A DNA stretch of 64,000 nt from AC-32 sp963716865 (GTDB taxonomy: Bacteria; Actinomycetota; Thermoleophilia; Gaiellales; Gaiellaceae), in assembly GCA_963716865.1 (NCBI GenBank), contig CAVQUF010000004.1, positions 124,001 to 188,000 on the forward strand, given 5' to 3'. Below the pieces are notes generated by a model. The model made no database searches. It was given only the letters and a program-made list of their open reading frames with translations, and had not been told where the DNA came from. Numbering within the stretch: position 1 is the first letter of the stretch; every line of letters starts with the position of its first letter. Below, piece by piece: positions 24,834-33,694 of the stretch. A program made the position numbers and the translations under genes.

Positions 24834-25061
24834 CTACCCCTCTTCGCCGGCGTCCTCGGCAGGCGCAGGCGGGCTCTCTCCGCGACGGCGCCTCTTCTGG
24901 AAGGCCAGCGTCCCGGCGACACCGGCAACTGCGAGCGCGATCAGCGACTTGCTCGAGCGCCGTTTGTCCCCCTGCCGCACCTTCTTCACGGTGCGCCTGA
25001 TGCGGTTGCTCTGCACCATGCTCCAGCCGAGCAACGCATTGCGGCGGGTGAAGACGGCCAC
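24834..25061 (-). CDS. Small membrane-associated protein, unknown
   Basis: 75 residues: a basic N-terminal half (RIRRTVKKVRQGDKRR), one short hydrophobic helix (SLIALAVAGVAGTLAF, ~40-55), a KRRRR stop-transfer patch, and an acidic Pro-rich tail. GTG start. No family recognised. Confidence 0.5.
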   Translation of the reverse strand: MAVFTRRNALLGWSMVQSNRIRRTVKKVRQGDKRRSSKSLIALAVAGVAGTLAFQKRRRRGESPPAPAEDAGEEG

Positions 25062-25088
25062 CCGCGTGTTCTAACAGTTAGGCGGCGC

Positions 25089-26492
25089 TCATGCGCTCGC
25101 CGTGGCTCTGCGCTTGTTCGGGAAGTGGATCGCGCGGCCGAGCGCGAGGAGCCCGGCCTCCTTGATCGCCTCCGAGAGCGTCGGGTGGGCGGTCATCCCG
25201 TCGGCGACCGTCTCCACGGTGGCCTCGGCGTCGAGTGCGACCGTGCCCGCCTCGATCAGGTCGGTCACGTGCGGGCCGACCATGACGAGCCCGAGCAGCT
25301 CGCCGTAGCGGCTCTCGTGGATCGACTTGACCCAGCCGACGGTCTCGTTCTGCATCACCGCGCGCGCGTTGGCGACCCACGGGAAGACTCCGACCTCGAC
25401 GTCCTCGCCGTGGCGCTCGCGCGCCTCTGCCTCGGTGAGCCCGACGCTCGCGATCTCCGGATCGGTGTAGATGGGCCGCGGGACGCCTCGGTTGTCCACG
25501 ACGCCGTCGTGGCCCATCGCATTCTCGGCAGCGACCTCGCCCTCGCGGAAGGCCGTGTGCGCGAGCTGCCAGTAGCCGGCACAGTCGCCGACCGCGTAGA
25601 TGTGGGGCTGCGTCGTGCGCCGGTGCTCGTCGGCGGCGATCCCGGTTCGGTTGTCGAACTCGACGCCGATCTCCTCGAGGCCGAGGCCTTCGACGGTCGG
25701 GCCGCGGCCGGTCGCGACGAGCATCAGGCTCGCCTTGGTCGACTCGCCTCCGTGGTGGACCCGGAGCCCGTTGCCGGTCTCCTCGACCCGGTCGCACGTC
25801 GTCTCGAGGTGGAGCGCGATGCCGCGCCTGCCGAACTGCTTCGCGAGCTCCTTGGACGCGTCGGCGTCCTCCTGCGGGATCAGCTGCGGGAGCATCTCGA
25901 CGATCGTCACCTCGGAGCCGAAGCGGTTGAGGATCGAGGCGAACTCGCAGCCGATGATGCCGCCGCCCAGGACGACGAGCCGCTTCGGCACCTCGGTCTG
26001 CGCGAGGAGGCCGGTCGAGTCGACGCAGCGGGCCGAGTCGAGGCCCTCGATCGGCGGACGGAGCGGGAACGAGCCGGTCGCGACGACCGCCTGCTTGAAT
26101 GTGACGTCCTCGCCGCCCTCGACCGCGATCGTGTTCGGGCCGGTGAAGCGGCCGGTGCCCCTGACCCACTCGACGCCGTTCGTCTTGAAGAGGCTCGCGA
26201 CGCCCGTCGTCATCTGCTTGACGACCCCCGCCTTCCACTCGTTCGCCGTGGCGAGGTCGAGCGTCGGGAGGCCGGTCTGGACGCCGAACTTCGGGAAGCT
26301 CTCCTGCGCCTCCTTGAGCGCAAAGGCCGTCTGCACCCAGGCCTTGGTCGGGATGCAGCCGATGCGCAGGCAGGTGCCGCCTAGCTCCGGCTCCTTGTCG
26401 ATGCAGACGGCCTTGGCGCCGAGCTGGGCCGCGCGGATCGCCGCGGTGTAGCCGCCCGGGCCGCCGCCGAGGACGGCAACGTCACATTCCAT
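25089..26492 (-). CDS. lpdA: Dihydrolipoyl dehydrogenase
   Basis: E3 flavoprotein regenerating lipoamide for 2-oxoacid dehydrogenases. 467 residues: FAD motif GGGPGGYTAA (9-18), redox disulfide GGTCLRIGCIP with C41 and C46, NAD motif VVLGGGIIGCEFA, and the C-terminal catalytic His in MTAHPTLSEA. The ATG at 26492 is chosen over a longer frame since it starts at MECDVAVLGG. A TAGGAT box lies ~33 nt upstream, next to repeat copy B. It can complement the E1/E2 genes at 42.8-46.1 kb, which lack an E3. Confidence 0.95.
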   Translation of the reverse strand: MECDVAVLGGGPGGYTAAIRAAQLGAKAVCIDKEPELGGTCLRIGCIPTKAWVQTAFALKEAQESFPKFGVQTGLPTLDLATANEWKAGVVKQMTTGVASLFKTNGVEWVRGTGRFTGPNTIAVEGGEDVTFKQAVVATGSFPLRPPIEGLDSARCVDSTGLLAQTEVPKRLVVLGGGIIGCEFASILNRFGSEVTIVEMLPQLIPQEDADASKELAKQFGRRGIALHLETTCDRVEETGNGLRVHHGGESTKASLMLVATGRGPTVEGLGLEEIGVEFDNRTGIAADEHRRTTQPHIYAVGDCAGYWQLAHTAFREGEVAAENAMGHDGVVDNRGVPRPIYTDPEIASVGLTEAEARERHGEDVEVGVFPWVANARAVMQNETVGWVKSIHESRYGELLGLVMVGPHVTDLIEAGTVALDAEATVETVADGMTAHPTLSEAIKEAGLLALGRAIHFPNKRRATASA

Positions 26493-26544
26493 GTCTTGGG
26501 CTCCTCGCTTGGGTTCGGCCGCGATCCTAGCGGCGGTCGGCGGA

Positions 26545-26634
26545 GTCACGCTTTCGGCACAGGCGCGTCACACACGCGTGACGATTTCCTCGTTACGCTC
26601 ATAGCGGGTGGTGGTTCGGGGTGGCCCCGGACGG
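26545..26634. repeat. 90-bp repeat, copy B
   Basis: Second copy of 10259-10348. Here it spans the gap between cydC and lpdA, and its outer part encodes the last ten residues of CydC (SGATPNHHPL and stop at 26599), so the cydC end seems to have been overwritten by or grown into the element. Confidence 0.9.
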
Positions 26635-28294
26635 CGAGGGGTCGACGACGCGGCCGGCGGCGAGCTCGACGATCTCGTCGACGCGGTCGAGGCCCTCCGG
26701 GCGGTGGGTGATGAGCAGCACCGAGCGGTCGGCCGCCGCCGTGAGGATGTCGTGCATCAACCCCTCGGCCGTCGCCGGGTCGAGGTGCGCGGTCGGCTCG
26801 TCGAGGACGAGCACGGAGCGCGTCGGCGAGTAGCGCCCGCGCGAGCGCAAGCCGCTGGCGCTGGCCTCCCGAGAGCTGCCGCCCCTCCTCCCCGACCAGC
26901 GTGTGCCACCCGTCCGGCAGTCCACTGACCCAGTCCCAGAGGCGGGCGCGCCGGAGCGCGGATTCGACCTCGCCGTCCTCGGCGGCCGGCCTGGCCAGCC
27001 TGACGTTCTCGAGGATGCTCGTCGAGAACAGATGCGAGTCCTGGCCCGCGACGGCGATCGCGCGGCGCACGTCCTCCTGCCGGTACTCGCGCAGGTCGCG
27101 TCCGCCGAGCGTGACCCGCCCCTCCTCCGGATCGAGGAAGCGCAGCAGCAGATTCGCGACCGTGGTCTTGCCGGCCCCGCTCTCCCCCACGAGCGCCGTC
27201 CGGCTCCCCGGCTCGAGCCGCAGGCTGACGCCGTCCAGCGCCGGCCGCTCCCCGGGGCCGTACCGCGCCCGCACGCCCTCGAGCGCGACGCCGAACTCCG
27301 CCGGCGGATCAGCGGGCTCGGCGGGATCCCGCACGCGCGGCTCCCGGTCCATCAGCTCGAGGACCCGCTCGCCTGCCGCGAGCGTCGCCGCCAGCTCGCG
27401 CGCGGCCGCCGGCAGCGGCTGGACCGCCTCGAACGACGCGAGCGCGAGCAGGGCGAGGGCCGCGATCAGCACGCGGTCGAGCTGCCCGCCTGCGTGGGCC
27501 GAGACGCACACCGCGAGCACCCCGGCGACGGTAGCGCCGGCGACGAGCAGGCCGAGGCCGTCGCCGACGCCTCCCGCGAGAGCATCCCGACGGGCGATGC
27601 GCACGAGCGCCAGGTCGGCCTCGCGGAGCCGTCCGAGCCGCTCCTCCTCCTGCCCGTAGACGGCGAGCTCCGGCCCCGCTCGCAGCAGCTCGACGAGCTC
27701 CGCCGAGAGCGCGCCGCGCGCCCCGGCCTGCCGCCCGGCGGCGCGGCGGCCCAGCGCGCCCGCGATCGCGGGTACCGCAAGGCCGCCGACGAGCAGCCCG
27801 GCCGCGAGGACGAGCCCGGCGGAGGGAAGAACCGCGGCGGCCACGCCGACGGAGACGGCCCCCGCGAGGAGCGCGACGAGCGGGGGGCCGATCCCGCGCA
27901 GGTGCAGGTTCTGGAGCGCGTCGACGTCGGCGACCATCCGCGAGAGCAGATCGCCCTGCCGGTAGCCCTCGAGCTGCGCGGGCGCCAGCGGCTCGAGCCG
28001 CTCGTAGGCCCGGACCCGGACGCGGCCGAGGACGCGGAACGCGAGGTCGTGGGAGGCGAGCCGCTCGAGGTAGCGGGCGAGCGGCCGCGCCAGCCCGAAG
28101 AAGCGCACCAGCACGATCGCCACCGTCAGCGAGAGCACCGCCGGCCGCTCGGCCGCGCGCGAGATCAGGTAGCCCGCGGTCGCCATCAGCCCGACTCCGA
28201 AGAGCACGGTCAGCGCGCCGAGGACGACGGCGAGCGCGACCCGTGCCCGAGGCACCTCGGCGAGGGCGAGCAGCCGCCGAAGCGTCGCGGTCAT
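26599..28294 (-). pseudogene. cydC: ABC transporter CydC (cytochrome bd assembly), one frameshift
   Basis: Fused membrane/ATPase half of the CydDC exporter of glutathione/cysteine needed for bd oxidase assembly. Membrane part from ATG 28294 with about six helices; Walker A GESGAGKTT and signature LSGGQRQRLALARALL are in one frame, while Walker B SVLVLDEPTAHLD and the H-loop LLITHRPEG are in another. The shift lies near 26815-26824, after LLADA. Read as is, the protein lacks Walker B. ATGA junction with cydD. Its C-terminal ten codons fall in repeat copy B. Confidence 0.85.
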
Positions 28295-29942
28295 GCCCTG
28301 CCGCCTTCGAGGACGACCACCCGGTCGGCACGCTCCGCCAGCTCGGGCCGGTGCGCCATGACGAGCACGGTGCGCCCCGCGCGGAGGCGCTCCACGGCCT
28401 CGGCCACGGTCTCCGCGCTGGCCGGGTCGAGGTCGGCGGTCGGCTCGTCGAGGATGACGAGCGGCGCGTCGCGCAGGAACGCGCGCGCCAGCGCCAGTCG
28501 GCGCCCCTCGCCGGCCGAGAGCGGTCGCCCGCCGTCGCCCACCACCGTCTCGTAGCCCTCCGGGAGCGCGCGGACGAAGGCGTCGGCGCCGGCGAGAGCA
28601 GAGGCCTCGCGGACTCGCTGGTCGGAAGCCGACGGATCGCCCAGCCGGATGTTGTCCGCGACGGTGCCTCGGAGCAGCGACGTCCTCTGCGGAACCCACG
28701 CGATCTGCTGCCGCCATGCCTGGGTCTCGCACCTCGAGAGGTCGACGCCGTCCACGCTGATGCGGCCCGCCGCGGGCTCGACCAGGCGCAGCAGCAGCGC
28801 CGCGACCGTGCTCTTGCCCGCGCCGCTCTCGCCGACGAGCGCCACTGTCTCGCCCGGCGCCAGCTCGAGCGAGAGCCTGTCGAGGACGGGCCCCGGCCTG
28901 GCGGGGTATGAGAACGAGACGCCCTCCATCCGAACGGAAACCGCGGCCGGGCTCGGCGCGATCGCGCCTCCTCCGGGACCGCTCTCGGCGGGGGCGTCGA
29001 GCAGGGAGAAGATTCGCTCGGCGACCGCGACTCCGTCGGCGCTCGCGTGGTACTCGGCCCCGAGCCGGCGAACCGGGAGGTAGAGCTCGGGCGCGAGCAC
29101 GAGCACGGTCAGCCCGGCCTGGAGCCCGATGCCGCCGTCCACGAGCCGGACGCCGACCGTGACCGCGACGAGCGCCACGCCGAGCGTCGCCGCCAGCTCC
29201 AGCACGGACCCCGAGAGGAAGCTCGCCCGCAGGGTCGCCATCGTCGTCCGGCGGTAGCGCTCGCTCACCTCCGCGATCGAGGCCGCCTGCTCCCGGCCGC
29301 GGTTGAAGGCCCGGAGCGTCGGCAGCCCGCGGACGACGTCGAGGAAGTGCGCCGAGAGGAGGCGCAGCGCGAGCCAGCGCTCGCGCGTGCGCTGCTCCGT
29401 GTAGCGCCCGATCAGCCACATGAAGACCGGCACGAGCGGCAGCGTCAGGAGCATGATCAGCGCCGACTCGAGGTCGATCGAGGCGACCCAGGCCAGGACG
29501 ACGAGCGGCACGACGCAGGCGAGAACGACCTGCGGCAGGTAGCGCGCGTAGTAGGACTCGAGCGCGTCGACGCCCTGCACGACCGCCGCGGCGATCTCAC
29601 CGCCCTCCACCCCGTCGACCGCGGCGGGGTGGGCGCGGAGCCGCCGCTCCACGAGCGCGAGCCGGAGCTCGGAGAGGACGGTCGAGGCCGCGCGGCGCCC
29701 GGCGACCTCGAACGACCAGGCGAGGACGCCGCGCCCTGCGAACGCGAGCGCGAGCAGGACGATCTCGCGGCCAGACGTCCGCGAGCGACGCACCGCTGGA
29801 ACGCGCGGGCGACGATCCAGGCGAGCAGGGACGCCTGGACGAGGACGAGCACGGCCGTCGCGAGGCCGATCGCCGTATCGAGGCCGAGCAGCGCCCGCGC
29901 CGGCCGCGCCTGCCGCACGAGTCGCGGATCGAGGGCGGGCAC
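28291..29942 (-). pseudogene. cydD: ABC transporter CydD, two frameshifts near the N-terminus
   Basis: Partner half of CydDC. GTG at 29942 opens PALDPRLVRQARPARALLGLD and the first membrane helix. One extra base near 29795 and another near 29770 split off a short GASLADVW stretch; from REIVLLALAF onward the frame is intact for 500 residues: Walker A GESGAGKST, signature LSAGEGRRLALARAFL (a variant of LSGGQ), Walker B LVILDEPTADLD. Without the shifts the length (~550) is normal. Sits between cydB (4-nt gap) and cydC. Confidence 0.85.
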
Positions 29943-29946
29943 GCCC

Positions 29947-31008
29947 TCAGCCGGTCGCCGAGTCGCCCGTCTTCCGAGACAGCACGTCCACCGGAGACTT
30001 CGGCGGCTCCTCGCCGCCTACCCGCGCCCGGAAGACGTGGTACGTCCAGCCCTGGTAGAGGAGGATGATCGGGACGCAGATCAGCGCCACGACGCTCATC
30101 ACCGCCAGCGTGTAGTGCTGCGACGAGGCGCCGTCGACGGTCAGGCTGTTCGCGAAGTCGGTGCTCGAGACCATCACGCGCGGGTAGAGGCTGGTGAAGA
30201 TCGTCGCGATCAGGAGCACCGCGCCGAGGGCGGTCATCGCGAACGCCCAGGCGCTGCGCCGCGTGAAGACGAAGACGAGCGCGAGGACGAGCGCGAGAAT
30301 CCCGAGCGCCGCGGGCAGGATCGGCGGGAAGACGTCCTTGTCGTTGCGGTCGACGGCGACCGCGACCGTCCAGGCGAGGAAGCCGCCGGCCACGACCACG
30401 GCCGCGACCGAGAGCGTCCGTGCCGTCGTCTTGGCCCGCTCGCAGAGATCGCCGGTCGTGCGCAGGGTGAGGAAGGTCGCACCGTGGCACGCGAAGAGGA
30501 GCACGACCGCGACTCCGGCCACGACCGTGTAGGCGTTGAACAGGTCCCAGAACGTGCCGGAGAAGTCGCCGCTCGAGTCGATCGGGACGCCGTACAGGAG
30601 GTTCGCGAACGCGACTCCCCAGATCAGCGACGCGCCGAAGCTGCCGATCGCGTTGCACCAGAGCCAGACCGTCCGCCAGCGCGGGCTCTTGCTCTTCGAG
30701 CGCCACTCGAACGAGAGCACGCGGATGATCAGGAAGAACAGGAGTAGCAGCAGCGCGATGTAGAAGCCCGAGAACATCGTCGCGTACCAGCTCGGGAAGG
30801 CCGCGAACGTCGCGCCGCCCGCGACGACGAGCCAGACCTCGTTGCCGTCCCAGACCGGTCCGATCGTGCGGAACATGTAACCGCGCTCGCGCTCGTCGCG
30901 GGGCAGGAACGGCAGCAGCATGCCGACGCCGAAGTCGAAACCCTCGAGCAGGAAGTAGCCGCCCCAGAGGACGCCGATCACGACGAACCAGAAGATCTGC
31001 AGGTCCAT
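29947..31008 (-). CDS. cydB: Cytochrome bd oxidase subunit II
   Basis: Membrane subunit of the bd-type quinol oxidase, 353 residues with about eight to nine hydrophobic helices. The N-terminal WGGYFLLEGFDFGVGML and GPVWDGNEVWLV (~52-63) are CydB hallmarks. This is the only intact gene of the cydABDC set. The ATG follows directly on the cydA TAG, and cydD starts 4 nt after its stop. Confidence 0.95.
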   Translation of the reverse strand: MDLQIFWFVVIGVLWGGYFLLEGFDFGVGMLLPFLPRDERERGYMFRTIGPVWDGNEVWLVVAGGATFAAFPSWYATMFSGFYIALLLLLFFLIIRVLSFEWRSKSKSPRWRTVWLWCNAIGSFGASLIWGVAFANLLYGVPIDSSGDFSGTFWDLFNAYTVVAGVAVVLLFACHGATFLTLRTTGDLCERAKTTARTLSVAAVVVAGGFLAWTVAVAVDRNDKDVFPPILPAALGILALVLALVFVFTRRSAWAFAMTALGAVLLIATIFTSLYPRVMVSSTDFANSLTVDGASSQHYTLAVMSVVALICVPIILLYQGWTYHVFRARVGGEEPPKSPVDVLSRKTGDSATG

Positions 31009-32417
31009 CTAGTACGCGACCGCCGGAGGTGACTCCGGCGCCTCCTCCTCGGGCTCCGCGTCGGCCGGGTCGAGGTTCGCGTAGTGCCGCATCAGGCCGA
31101 TGTCGAGCACGAGCAGCCCGATGTAGAGCAGCACGAACGAGGTCAGGCTGATCGCGAGCCACGTCGTGCTGACGGACGGCGAGTTCGCATCCGCGGTCTG
31201 AGCAGGCCCTGCACGATCCACGGCTGGCGCCCGACCTCGGTCAGCAGCCAGCCGAAGCGTCGCCGCCACGAACGGGAGGAACGAGCCCGCCACCGCGAGC
31301 CAGAGGAACCAGCGCCACTTCTCGAGCCGCTTGCGCCAGTAGAGCATCGCCCCCGTCGGCCGCGATCAGGAAGACGAGCGTGCCCGAGTACGCCATCCCG
31401 CGCATCGACCAGTAGATCGACTCGACCGGCGGAAGGTAGCTCTGCCCCCGCCCGTACTTCCGCTGGTACTGTTGGTTCAGCTCGTTCAGGCCGACCACCT
31501 GGCCGTTGAGCGAGCCGGTGGCGAGGAACGAGAGCATCTTCGGGATCTCGATCGAGAACGACGGCGTCTGGTCGCTCTGCGTGAACCCGCCGATCTGGAA
31601 GAGCGAGAACGCGCAGGGCTGGCAGGTGTCCCACTGCGCCTCGCTGGCGGAGATCTTCATCGGCTGGAGCTGGGTGACGAGGATGCCGAAGTGGCTGCCG
31701 AACCAGAGGTTGACCGCCGAGATCGGCACGAGGACGATCAGCGCGAGCACGGCCGCGGGCTTGAAGGTCTCGACGTTGCGGCCGCGGGCGAAGTGCCAGC
31801 AGCAGACGCCGAAGACGACCGCCGAGCCGGCGGTGAGCCCCGCGAAGATCGTGTGCCCGAATGCGTAGAGGGCCCAGTCGCTCGAGAGCAGCGACCAGAC
31901 GCTCGTCAGCACCGCCTGCGCCGTTCTCGACCTTGTAGCCGACCGGGTCCTGCATGAACGAGTTGGCGACGAGGATGAAGTAGGCCGACATCCAACTCGC
32001 GAGCACGACGATCCAGATAGTCGCCAGGTGGAGGCGCGGCGAGAGCCGGTTCCAGCCGAAGATCCAGAGGCCGATGAAGGTTGCCTCGAGGAAGAAGGCA
32101 GCGAGGCCCTCGATCGCGAGCGGCGCGCCGAACACGTTGCCCACGTATCGCGAGTAGATCGACCAGTTCATGCCGAACTGGAACTCCTGCACGAGGCCGG
32201 TGGCGACGCCGATCGCGAAGTTGATCAGGAAGAGCGTTCCGAAGAAGCGCGTCAGGCGGTACCACCGGTCATCGCCGGTGCGGTGCCACTTCGTCTGCAT
32301 CACGGCCACGAGCGGCCCGAGGCCGAGCGTCAGCGGGACGAACAGGAAGTGGTAGATCGACGTGGTCGCGAACTGCGCGCGCGCCAGGTCGACGGTCGTG
32401 TCAGCGAGGGGAATCAT
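31009..32417 (-). pseudogene. cydA: Cytochrome bd oxidase subunit I, four frameshifts
   Basis: Haem-binding subunit. From ATG 32417: DLARAQFATTSIYHFLFVPLT, with the haem b595 ligand region and NWSIYSRYVGNVFG; then frame changes near 31919, 31350-31354 (a run of five C), ~31258 and ~31200. The separate frames join into a normal CydA: VLTSVWSLLSSDWALYAFGH, NQQYQRKYGRGQSY (Q-loop region), MLYWRKRLEKWRWFLWL, FGWLLTEVGRQPWIVQGLL, TADANSPSVS. Three extra bases and one missing base would explain all. The start overlaps the upstream gene as ATGA. Confidence 0.85.
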
Positions 32418-33340
32418 GTCGCCCTTGACGCCGACAAGCGTAACCCTTGCCCGGGCGCGATGCCCCACGTGCCAGTCGTCGAGTCGCCTGGCTCGAGCCG
32501 GCTCAGCGCCTCACCGGTCCGGAACGCGTTCGGCGGGCAGGTCATCGGCTCGACGGCGAGGCTGCGGCGGCTCACGTCAGGAAGCGGATCGCCCGTGAAG
32601 AGCATCAGGTACGGGTAGCTCCCGTCGACCCAGACGGTCACCGCGCGTTGCGTCTCGGGGTCCTCGAGCCGGACGCGCGCGAGGCCGTCCTCGTCGCGCT
32701 CGAGGTCGGTGAAGGCATGGTCGAGCACCGTCGCGCCGATCGGTCTCGGCCGGCGGAAGTCGCACTCGGTGCCCTCGACGGGCGACGAGCCTGTCGGGAG
32801 GCCGCGGTCGTCCGACCGCAGCACGGTCCGCGCGGGGACCTGGAGCACGACCGGGTCGACGGTGGGGGTCCCGACGGTGACGTACGGGTGCGCGCCGGCT
32901 CCGTACGGGCACGGGTCGGCCCCGACGTTGGTCGCCGTCGTCTCGACCCGCAGGCCCTCCTCGGACAGCCGGTACCCGATGCGGAGGTCGAGCGAGAACG
33001 GGTACCCGGGCTGTGGCCGGAGCTCGTGCTCCATCACCACGCGGCTCGGCTCGTGTTCGGCGGCCGTCCAGCGCGCGGAGCGGACGAGGCCGTGAATGGC
33101 GTTCCCCCGCTCAGGCTCGTTCAGCGGGAGCTGGTGGCTCTGTCCGTCGAACTCGTAGTAGCCGTCCTCGAGCCTGTTCGGCCACGGGATCAGAACCTGC
33201 CCGCGGCCCGAGGAGGCGGGCTCGCCGGGCCTGTAGCCGTCGAGGACGTCGCGGCCGCCTGCCGTGTATGCGCGCAGCCCACCGCCGGCCTCGACGACGA
33301 CGGCCCGCTGGTCATCCCAGGCGAGCTCGATCTCGCTCAC
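32414..33340 (-). CDS. Aldose 1-epimerase family protein
   Basis: Interconverts alpha and beta anomers of aldoses, or acts on a related sugar. 308 residues: LIPWPNRLEDGYYEFDG (~58-74), IHGLVRSARW with the conserved His, GAGAHPYVTVG (second catalytic His) and the ALSRLEPGDS end. GTG at 33340 preceded by a GGAG site inside a CGGAGCTCCG palindrome. First intact gene before cydA (ATGA overlap), and immediately follows an MFS remnant. Confidence 0.88.
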   Translation of the reverse strand: MSEIELAWDDQRAVVVEAGGGLRAYTAGGRDVLDGYRPGEPASSGRGQVLIPWPNRLEDGYYEFDGQSHQLPLNEPERGNAIHGLVRSARWTAAEHEPSRVVMEHELRPQPGYPFSLDLRIGYRLSEEGLRVETTATNVGADPCPYGAGAHPYVTVGTPTVDPVVLQVPARTVLRSDDRGLPTGSSPVEGTECDFRRPRPIGATVLDHAFTDLERDEDGLARVRLEDPETQRAVTVWVDGSYPYLMLFTGDPLPDVSRRSLAVEPMTCPPNAFRTGEALSRLEPGDSTTGTWGIAPGQGLRLSASRAT

Positions 33341-33530
33341 GCGGAGCTCCGGCCGGCGAACGGGACGCGTCCGATCGTGACAACCTGCGGCAGGAAGAGC
33401 ACGCCGTGCTGCGTGCTCGAGAGGCCGTACTCGGACAGGTCGGTGAAGACGGTGCTGGCCGCCGAAACGTGACGAGCGCGATGCCCTGGACGAGCCCCGC
33501 GAGGTAGACGACCCGCGCCTGGGCCGGCAC
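33337..33530 (-). pseudogene. MFS transporter N-terminal remnant
   Basis: From GTG 33530: PAQARVVYLAGLVQGIALVTF, then after a one-base frame change AASTVFTDLSEYGLSSTQHG and VLFLPQVVT. This is the first helix/loop region of a major facilitator transporter. After ~50 residues the similarity stops and the aldose epimerase gene begins, so the remaining ~350 residues are missing. True deletion is likely. Confidence 0.7.
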
Positions 33531-33594
33531 CTAGTGCCCCATCCAGCAATACATGCCGGCTTCTGGCCCGCGATCACGCTGCGCCCGAGCCCAC

Positions 33595-33635
33595 CCTTGC
33601 CCTTGGCAAGGCATCCCAGCCTTGCCGCGGGCAAG
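33595..33635. repeat. Tandem CTTGCC-N3-GGCAAG hairpins
   Basis: Two hairpins with the same 6-bp stem and different 3-nt loops (CTT, GCG), 10 bp apart, in the 164-bp gap between the GMC gene and the MFS remnant. They may be a double terminator for the GMC operon or a small repeat. Confidence 0.6.
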
Positions 33636-33694
33636 TGCGGCCTCTGGCTTGGTGCTCGCGACCCAGAAGCTCGACGGCATTGCCGGACGAGGCA

